A DNA stretch of 64,000 nt from Lachnospiraceae bacterium (GTDB taxonomy: Bacteria > Bacillota > Clostridia > Lachnospirales > Lachnospiraceae). The stretch lies in contig CAJTCV010000007.1 of NCBI GenBank assembly GCA_910574805.1, positions 162,294 to 226,293 on the forward strand, read 5' to 3'. Positions 1 through 7,500 of this stretch are shown piece after piece; position 1 is the stretch's first letter; each line of letters begins with the position of its first letter. The translations under genes and the position numbers were made by a program. The notes below the pieces were generated by a model. That model had not been told where the DNA came from. It ran no database searches and saw only the letters and a list, made by a program, of their open reading frames with translations.

Positions 1-2
1 TC

Positions 3-644
3 CGCAACATGGAAGAGCTTCTGGAGGAAATGAGTCGGCACAGGACATTTCAGGTATTTATAAAACCGGTCTGCGGCTCCGGCGGGGCGGGGGTATGCGC
101 TTTCCGCATACAGCCGGGGACGGGCCGGATGATGCTGTATACCTGTGCTGCGGATGCGCCGGACGGCCTCTGGAACACGAAGAGGCTCCGTGCCTGCAGC
201 GGGCGGGAGCAGATCCGGCATATACTGGACCAGCTTCTTGCCATGGACTGCGTGGTGGAGCGGTGGTATGCCAGAGCCATGCATGGAGCGTATTCCTGTG
301 ATTTCCGTGGGGTGGTTCAGGGTGGAAGGGTGGATCATCTTCTGGCCAGACTGTCCAGAGGTCCCATCACCAATCTGCAGCTGAATAACCATCCGCTTCC
401 GGCAGAGGAGGCAGGACTTACGTCCGGACAGAGAGAGATGGTGGAAGACCTGTGCGAGAGGGCGGCCGGGTGCTTCCCGGGTCTTTGGAGCGTCGGTATT
501 GATCTCCTGCTGGAAAAGGGAAGTCTGACCCCCAGGATCATAGAGATGAACGCCCAGGGAGATCTGATTTATCAGGATATTTATGGGGAAAATATCATCT
601 ACCGCCGGCAGGCGGAGCGGATGAAGAGATGGCTGTCTGCATAA
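3..644 (+). CDS. ATP-grasp protein, STM4014-like (5' end outside window)
   Basis: The frame is open to the left edge, and the first ATG (position 9) has no ribosome binding site, so this is the C-terminal part of a longer protein. It shows an ATP-grasp core: a Lys followed by a glycine-rich loop (IKPVCGSGGAGV) that would bind ATP, an acidic stretch VGIDLLLEKG, and near the C-terminus the EMNAQGD segment, where ATP-grasp enzymes place Mg-binding Glu/Asn. ATP-grasp enzymes join a carboxylate to an amine or thiol through an acyl-phosphate; the substrate here is unknown. The three genes downstream match the radical SAM and hydrolase families that accompany STM4014 in enteric bacteria, which is why I prefer that assignment. 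The missing N-terminal part cannot be judged. Confidence 0.75.
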   Translation, partial: RNMEELLEEMSRHRTFQVFIKPVCGSGGAGVCAFRIQPGTGRMMLYTCAADAPDGLWNTKRLRACSGREQIRHILDQLLAMDCVVERWYARAMHGAYSCDFRGVVQGGRVDHLLARLSRGPITNLQLNNHPLPAEEAGLTSGQREMVEDLCERAAGCFPGLWSVGIDLLLEKGSLTPRIIEMNAQGDLIYQDIYGENIIYRRQAERMKRWLSA

Positions 645-718
645 GGCAGCCATTGTACGGTGCGGCCGTATCCGGGGATGCGGAAAGTACCGGCAGCATA
701 AAGAAAGGAAATAAAGCA

Positions 719-1588
719 ATGGAAGAGTCAGCCAAAAGAGAAGTTCCCCTTCGGCTTTTTACCCCGTCGAAGGAGAAAAAGGGACCGTCGGTGGATATGA
801 AACGCGTGGTGGGTTCGCAGGACATTCTGTTTATCTGTCTGGATACTCTGCGCTACGATGCGGCATCAGAAGAAGAAGCCCGGGGAGGGACGCCGGTGCT
901 GAACCGGTACGGTTCCTGGGAAAAATGCCAGGCGCCCGGCAATTTTACATATCCCTCTCATCACGCCATGTTCGCGGGCTTTCTGCCCTGCCGGTATGAT
1001 GCGAAAAACGTGGCGGACCGGGAGCTTTTGTTCTTTCCGGCTTCCATCGGGCTCGGCAGCCGGGTGCCGGAGGGAGCCTACGGATTTTCCGGGAGCACCA
1101 TCATGGAAGGGCTGGAAGAGGACGGCTATGAGACCTGGTGCGTGGGCGGAGTGGCCTTTTTCGACCGGCGGTCGGATATCGGAAAAGTATTTCCGGGCTG
1201 TTTTCAGAAGAGCTACTGGAATCCCTCCTTTGCCTGCCCGGTGAAGGACAGCACGAAAAATCAGGTGGATTTTCTGCTGAAAAAGATCGACGGCGCCGAC
1301 TCGGGAAAAAGGATCTTTCTCTATCTGAATGTGGATGCCATCCACTATCCCAATTACTTCTATCTGGAGGGAGCCGGAGAGGACAGCTATGAGAGCCATA
1401 AGGCGGCGCTTCGGTATGCGGATCAGGAGCTGGGCCGTCTCTTTGACGGCTGGAAGGAGAAAAGGGGCAGTGCTTTTGTGATCTGTCTGTCAGATCACGG
1501 GACCTGCTACGGAGAGGATGGCTGTCAGTTTCACGGCATCAACCATCCCATCGTCAATACGGTGCCCTACAAGCATTTCTTCCTGTAA
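719..1588 (+). CDS. Sulfatase/alkaline-phosphatase-fold hydrolase, STM4013-like
   Basis: A 289-residue protein. I chose ATG 719 because AAAGGAAA lies just upstream; an in-frame ATG at 629 overlaps the previous gene and lacks a site. The fold is suggested by ILFICLDTLRYDA (metal-binding Asp42), by NFTYPSHHAMFAG, in which Thr77 sits where the alkaline-phosphatase superfamily nucleophile lies, and by a C-terminal SDHGTCYGE segment containing the metal-binding Asp-His. Enzymes of this fold hydrolyse phosphate or sulfate esters with two metals. There is no signal peptide, so it is probably cytosolic. It lies between the ATP-grasp gene and the first radical SAM gene (gap of 27 nt to the latter), consistent with one transcript. 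The natural substrate is unknown. Confidence 0.8.
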   Translation: MEESAKREVPLRLFTPSKEKKGPSVDMKRVVGSQDILFICLDTLRYDAASEEEARGGTPVLNRYGSWEKCQAPGNFTYPSHHAMFAGFLPCRYDAKNVADRELLFFPASIGLGSRVPEGAYGFSGSTIMEGLEEDGYETWCVGGVAFFDRRSDIGKVFPGCFQKSYWNPSFACPVKDSTKNQVDFLLKKIDGADSGKRIFLYLNVDAIHYPNYFYLEGAGEDSYESHKAALRYADQELGRLFDGWKEKRGSAFVICLSDHGTCYGEDGCQFHGINHPIVNTVPYKHFFL

Positions 1589-1615
1589 GGGCTTATGGGA
1601 TACGGAGAAGAGGCT

Positions 1616-2917
1616 ATGAATCCATACATACAGTATATGTACAGTTACCCTCATAAGACGGCCTACGGCCCGCTGGAGGGAATTTCTCTGCATGATTTTC
1701 TGCCCTGTCTGCAGGGCAGTCAGAATGGGCTGTATCTGCATCTTCCGTTCTGCAGGACCAAATGCGGGTACTGCAATCTGTTCTCGGTCACAGGGCAGAA
1801 GGAAGAGCAGGTGGACCGTTATCTGGAGGCAGTCGGACGTCAGAGCAGGCAGTATCAGGAGCTTCTGGCGCCTTACGGAACGGTGTTTCAGGAGCTGGTG
1901 ATCGGCGGGGGGACACCCCTTCTTCTCACGGAAGGGCAGCTTGAGCGGATGTTCCGGATACTGGAGGACGGTTTTGTATATACGAAGGACCGGGGGATGG
2001 TCATAGAGACGTCGCCTGGGGAGACCAGCCGGGAGAAGCTTAAGATCCTGAAGCAGGCGGGGGTTACCCGGGTCAGCATGGGGATCCAGAGCTTTTCCGA
2101 AGAAGAGCTTGGGACGCTGAGAAGGCAGCATGGGGCAGTCAGGGCAGAAGAAGCGCTGGCGCTTATAAAATCCTTTGATTTTCCCTGTGTAAACGTGGAC
2201 TTTATCTACGGGATCCCGGGACAGACGGCAGACAGTCTTCTCGAAACTCTGAAAAAGGCGGTTTCCCATGAGCCGGAGGAGATCTTTCTGTATCCTCTGT
2301 ATGTAAAGCACGGGGCTTCTCTGCAGAGGGAATGGAAGGACGGACAGGTCCTGCACCCGGAAGAGGCCCTGATCCAGTACAGGGAGGCGGGGGCGTATCT
2401 GAGATCGGAGGGCTACCGGCAGGATTCCATGCGGAGGTTTGTGCGGGGAAAAGAAGCCAGGGCTTATTCAGAATGCAGCATGGGTACGTCTCTGGCTCTT
2501 GGATGCGGGGGGAGAAGCTATGTGGGAGCCCTTCATTTCTGCAGTCCCTATACGGTTACCAGACAGGGCTGCCTGGAGCAGCTGGAGCGTTTTATCCGTA
2601 CGGAGGACTATACGGGGATCACCCACGGGATCCTGCTCACAGAGGAAGAACAGAAGAGAAGATATGTGATCCGGCATCTGCTGATCCGTCCGGGACTCTG
2701 GCTTTCCGGATATGAGAAACAGTTCAAGAGCAGCCCTGCGGATGATTCCCCCATACTGAATGTATGGATGGAACAGGGATATGTCAGCAGAGAGAGCGGA
2801 TATCTGACGCTGACGGAAGCAGGGCTTTCCCTCTCGGACTGGCTGGGGCCGCAGCTGATCTCGGAAGAGGTCCGAAGAAAAATGAAAGAATGGGAACGAA
2901 CGCATGGATGGACTTGA
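1616..2917 (+). CDS. HemN-like radical SAM protein, STM4012-like
   Basis: A 433-residue radical SAM enzyme. The iron-sulfur motif is CRTKCGYC (Cys46, Cys50, Cys53), followed by a GGGTPLLL SAM-binding loop and VSMGIQSFSEEEL, as in coproporphyrinogen dehydrogenase (HemN/HemW) relatives. The N-terminus PYIQYMYSYPHKTAYGPL matches what I remember of the STM4012 family rather than true HemN, so I do not call it a haem enzyme. ATG 1616 follows GGAGAAGAGG at good spacing; ATG 1595 has a poorer site. A C-terminal helical domain (about residues 330-430) resembles the HemN tail. It overlaps the next radical SAM gene by 14 nt, so the two are probably translationally coupled. Confidence 0.85.
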   Translation: MNPYIQYMYSYPHKTAYGPLEGISLHDFLPCLQGSQNGLYLHLPFCRTKCGYCNLFSVTGQKEEQVDRYLEAVGRQSRQYQELLAPYGTVFQELVIGGGTPLLLTEGQLERMFRILEDGFVYTKDRGMVIETSPGETSREKLKILKQAGVTRVSMGIQSFSEEELGTLRRQHGAVRAEEALALIKSFDFPCVNVDFIYGIPGQTADSLLETLKKAVSHEPEEIFLYPLYVKHGASLQREWKDGQVLHPEEALIQYREAGAYLRSEGYRQDSMRRFVRGKEARAYSECSMGTSLALGCGGRSYVGALHFCSPYTVTRQGCLEQLERFIRTEDYTGITHGILLTEEEQKRRYVIRHLLIRPGLWLSGYEKQFKSSPADDSPILNVWMEQGYVSRESGYLTLTEAGLSLSDWLGPQLISEEVRRKMKEWERTHGWT

Positions 2918-4424
2918 GCTTTTGTACCGGGGGAGTCTGAAAAGCTGTAACTATGGATGCTCCTACTGCCCCTTCTCCAGGCACAGACACTCCGGTCAGG
3001 AGCTTTCCAAAGATCAGGAGCGGTGGGAGTATTTTGTCCGCACGGTGGAAGAGCGGGCGGAAGTTCTGGACATCCGCTCTCTTCTGGTGACGCCCTACGG
3101 GGAGGCGCTGATCCATCCCTGGTACTGGGAGGGACTGGGACGCGTAAGTGCGCTTGCAGGGATCGAGGCGGCGGGCGCTCAGACGAATCTGAGCTTCCAG
3201 GTGCGGGAATCTCTGGAGCTCTTTGACCGGGCGGGAGGGGATCGCGGAAAGCTGCGTCTGTGGGCTACCTTTCATCCGGAGATGGTCTCTGCAGAGACGT
3301 TTTCCGGGGTGTGCAGGCAGCTCCTTTCGGAAGGGGTCTGTCTGTGTGCCGGGGGAGTGGGCGTCCCGGGCAATCTGGAGGCGCTTCTGGAGCTTCGCCG
3401 GAGACTGCCGGAGGAGATCTGCCTGTGGATCAACCCCATGGACGGGCTGGGCAGACCGTATACGGAGGAAGAGACGAAAAGGTTTCTGGAGATCGATCCC
3501 TATTTCCTGAGGGAGCTGTGCGAGGTGCCCGCAGATCCGGAGAACTGCCGCGGACGGCTGTTCGTGGAAGGAAACGGGCGACTTCGGATCTGCAATATCA
3601 GCCGCCGCCTGCCCTTCTCCTGGGACGGACTGTGGGAGCGCAGACGGACTGCAAAGGATCCGGAGGGATCGGAGGACCTGTCGGCGCTTTCCTGCGGGCA
3701 GAAGCGCTGCTCCTGTTATCTGGCCCATGGAGGGCGGCGGGAGCTTATGAACCGGATCATCTTCGGCGAACATCCGGTATTCCGGATCACCAGGCGGCCC
3801 CGGGCGGTATTTCTGGATATTATGGGTACTCTGCTGCCCCAGGAGTCCGCTGTGGACGGACAGATCCCGGCTGTAGTCCGGGCAGGACTTACAGGCTTGA
3901 AACGGGAAGGCGCCCTGCTGTTCTTTGCCACGACGCTGCCTTATGAAAAGGCCATGGAGCGGTGCAGACAGATCCGGCATCTTTTTTCGGGAGGCGTCTT
4001 CTTGGGAGGCGCGCACGTGGTCCTGGAGGGGGAGGCCGGAGGATGGGAGCAGGTACAGGGACTGGAAGAAGGCTGTCTGTCCGTGCTGGAAGGACTGAGG
4101 GCACGTATGCGCTGCCGGGTTCTGGCTTACAGACGGGGGAAGGAGTTGTGTAAGGTTACGCTGCTCCGGCCGGGGGCGGCATCATGGAATGGACAGGAGA
4201 TAAAAGAGGTGTCGGACTGTCTGCTTTCCCAAAGGATTACAAAGGTCCGCGTCTTTTCAGAGAGGAACTGCCTGCAGGTCGCCGCGGAGCATGCGACGAA
4301 GGAAAACGGAGTGCGCCTGCTCTGCAGACGGCTGGGAATAAGACCCGGGGAGGCTGTGTCAGCAGGGGATGGAGAGGAAGACAGGGGAATGCCGGGGCTT
4401 CTGTGGGCTTCTATGGAAAAATGA
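2904..4424 (+). CDS. Radical SAM protein (STM4011-like) fused to a HAD-like domain
   Basis: 506 residues in two parts. Residues 1-295 form a radical SAM domain with CNYGCSYC (Cys15, Cys19, Cys22) and a C-terminal Cys cluster (NCRGR, ICNIS, CGQKRCSC) that could bind an auxiliary FeS cluster as in SPASM-type proteins. Residues from about 298 to the end look like a Cof-type HAD phosphatase: VFLDIMGTLLP at the motif I position, FFATTLPYEKA at motif II and SAGDGEEDRGM at motif IV. Motif I reads D-I-M-G-T, so the usual second Asp is replaced by Met, which should weaken phosphatase activity. The STM4011 proteins I know of are about the length of the first part only, so the HAD extension is unusual. 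Last gene of the cluster. Confidence 0.82.
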   Translation: MDGLELLYRGSLKSCNYGCSYCPFSRHRHSGQELSKDQERWEYFVRTVEERAEVLDIRSLLVTPYGEALIHPWYWEGLGRVSALAGIEAAGAQTNLSFQVRESLELFDRAGGDRGKLRLWATFHPEMVSAETFSGVCRQLLSEGVCLCAGGVGVPGNLEALLELRRRLPEEICLWINPMDGLGRPYTEEETKRFLEIDPYFLRELCEVPADPENCRGRLFVEGNGRLRICNISRRLPFSWDGLWERRRTAKDPEGSEDLSALSCGQKRCSCYLAHGGRRELMNRIIFGEHPVFRITRRPRAVFLDIMGTLLPQESAVDGQIPAVVRAGLTGLKREGALLFFATTLPYEKAMERCRQIRHLFSGGVFLGGAHVVLEGEAGGWEQVQGLEEGCLSVLEGLRARMRCRVLAYRRGKELCKVTLLRPGAASWNGQEIKEVSDCLLSQRITKVRVFSERNCLQVAAEHATKENGVRLLCRRLGIRPGEAVSAGDGEEDRGMPGLLWASMEK

Positions 4425-4434
4425 AGGAAAATGA

Positions 4435-4463
4435 TTGCAGAAAAGGAAGATTTATCGTAAAAT
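4435..4463 (+). promoter_or_regulatory. Promoter for the M60 peptidase operon
   Basis: TTGCAG at 4435-4440 and TAAAAT at 4458-4463 are separated by 17 nt. This gives the peptidase gene its own sigma-A-type start about 95 nt ahead of ATG 4561. Confidence 0.55.
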
Positions 4464-4560
4464 AGCAGTACTCTGGAGGATGCAGGAGACCAGAAAAGCC
4501 CTGCAGCCTGTGCCCGGATCGGGGCGGGGCTGCGGAGAACAGACATGGGAGAAGAGAAGA

Positions 4561-7500
4561 ATGAGAAGAAAGATTTCCAGATTTTTTGCGGGCATACTCG
4601 CCGCAGCGCTTGTGATCAGTTCCGGGAGCGGAGCAGTATCCGCACGGGGAACAGACAGGGCCGTGATGTGGTCGGCCCGGGAAGCGGAAGATCCGGAAAA
4701 GGACATTTTGGAAGATAATGGCGATGCCGGCAGCAGCGGCCCGGAGAGCAATGCCCCGGCCGGAAGCAGAACCGGAGATGACGTGCAGGGAAGCGTCGGA
4801 TCGGGAAATGACGCTTCGGATGGGAGCGGAGCCGGAGACGACGGGCAGGGAAGCGACGGATCGGGAAGCGACGCTTCGGATGGAAGCGGAGCCGGAGCCG
4901 ACGGGCAGGGAAGCGACGGATCGGGAAGCGATGCTTCGGATGGAAGCGAAGCCGGAGACAACGGGCAGGGAAGCGATGGAGCCGGAGACGACACGTTGGA
5001 TGGAAACAGCGCGCCGGAGGCGCCTCAGGCGGATCCTGTCGGAGACGGAACACCTTCTGAAAGGGCCGGAGGCCAGGATCAGATGGAAGGAGCCGTTGAA
5101 GTGCTGCTTACGGCGGGAATCCCGGCAGGAGAGCCGCAGGTATTTCAGGTGGAGCTGAGCGGGGCGGCGTCCGGTTCAGAGGAGGCGGTGCTGGAGCCTG
5201 CAACGGAGGATGCGCTGGATCCGCCGCAGGCATCAGTGCGGTTTCCGGGACTTGCGCCGGGCAGCTATGAGGTGCGGGTATCCGGAAGCGGGTATGTCAC
5301 CTATACCCAGAAGATCCAGGTGGACGGCCTGGAATACCGGGTGCAGCTCTATGCCGGAGATGCAGGTGTGAAGACTGCCGGCAGCGCGCATCCGGGGCTT
5401 CTGGCGAAGGGTGATCTGAACGGCGACGGAAAGCTGGACAGCGGGGATACGGATCTTCTGGTAAATGCCATTGATGCGGGAGAATACAGGCCGGAATATG
5501 ATCTGTACGGAGACAGCAGGGTGGACCTTCTGGATCTGAACTATCTGACCAGGATCATGGGACAGAGCAGAGAGGCGACGCTGGAACGGTTCATCCCTCT
5601 GGATGCGGCTGAAATTACGGTGGCTGTGGGTGGTATCCATGAAGGCAGTGTGGATCAGCTTTCCGGCAAAGAAGGCGGCCTTACGCTGTCTGATGCCGGC
5701 AGCGGCATGGAGCTGGATTTTGATTTCAGCAGATACCGGGAAGCGCCGGTGATGGAAGAGATCCTCATCGGTGCTCCTGAGAATAAAGAGCGGGCGATCG
5801 CGGAGGGGATCGTGGTCATTGAGAAGGCGGACGGCGGCTCTGTGGTGGCTTCTGTGACGGAGCGCGCAGCCATGTCCTTTGTGGCGGCGCAGGAGAGCTT
5901 TACCATCACGCCTGAACGGGACGGCTCCATCCGGATCAGTCTTGGCGGCCAGATTGCAGTGAAGCGTGTAACATTTAAAATTACGAAGACGGCAAATGCC
6001 GGAAATCTGGCTGAGATCTCCAGCGTGAAGTTTGTCAACGATATGGAGAGCAGGATTCCGGAGCCGGAGATGGACATCCCGAAAAATATGGCTGTCAGGA
6101 CCAGCAGCAGGGCGTTCACCGTGAGCTGGGACAGACAGAACAATGTAACCGCCTATGAAGTGCGTATTGTCAGTGAGGGAAGGACGGACTATCGCAGGAC
6201 GACGGCCACGGAACTCAACATTCAGCAGTTCCTGGGAGATAAGCTGACCAACGGTATGGTCTATGAAGTCAGTGTGCAGTCTCTGAACGGAGAATGGAAG
6301 AGCGGCTTCTGTGCCTCTGCCGAGGCGGTTCCAAAGCCCAACGGCAGGCCGGATGCTCCGGACGGCGTAAAGGTGACCGGAGGTTATCGGAGCCTGGATG
6401 TGCGCTGGAAGAAGATGGAGGATACGGACAGCTATACCCTTTACTACAGAGAAGACGGTGCGGCGTCCTGGGAGAAGATCGAAGGCATCAGTGGCACTTA
6501 CTGTCAGGTTACGGGACTGAAGGATAATACCAGATATCAGGTGTATCTTACAGGAGTCAACGAGATCGGAGAAGGTCCGGCTTCCCTGACGGCATCCGAT
6601 AAGACCATCAGCGGACTGATCCCGGCAAAGCTGCCGGAATACAGGCTGATCAACACTTCCAACGGAGAAGGGAAGCTGAGCGCCCATATTGTGTCCGCCG
6701 CCATCAGCGGCGCTTCCATGGTGGACAGTCCGCTGGACCAGAAGGAGGGCAGCGCCCTGGGTGCGTTTGACAACAGCTATACTTCCTACATAGACAGACA
6801 GGACTGGGACTACGGCGGCGCCTATCCGGGCAGAGGAAAGGGCGTGACGGTGGAGCTGGATGCCGTATATGAGATCGGTATGATCACGCTGGCGCAGCCC
6901 ATGGATCTGGGAGAATTTGCCTATGCCAATATCCAGTACGAGGACGAGAGCGGAAAGTGGCAGACGGCGAAAAATGTGACGATCTCCGTGAAGCGAAGCG
7001 GAGACCGGAAATATTATCTGATCAAGCTGAAGGATCCGGTGAGGACTTCAAGGCTGCAGATCGGTGTGGGGCACCGGTACGGCTACTACAAGGTGGCCAT
7101 CTCCGAGATCCGGCTTCATACCTATGACAGTCTGGAGCGGGATATTCTGGATCTGTATGCGGACGATCTGTACATCACGCTGAAGGACAGTGTAAATCAG
7201 GCGGTTATCGATGCTCTCCAGGAGCGGCTGGATACGAAGGATCCGGTGTGCGGTGAATATCATCCGGAGCGGGACGCGCTGCAGAAGGAGCTGGATGCGG
7301 CAAAGGCGCTGCTGGCCACAGAGGGGCTTGGACAGGTGATCCAGGTGAACCCGGATATCACGGCGCAGAAGGACAGCGGGCTGTCCCTGGGCGGACTGAT
7401 GGGACGTCAGCCTCTGGGCGTCACGGCGGCGGCAGAAGAAAATATTGTCGTCTATGTGGGGAATCCAGGCATGAAATCCGGGGATGCCGCGAAGCTTCAG

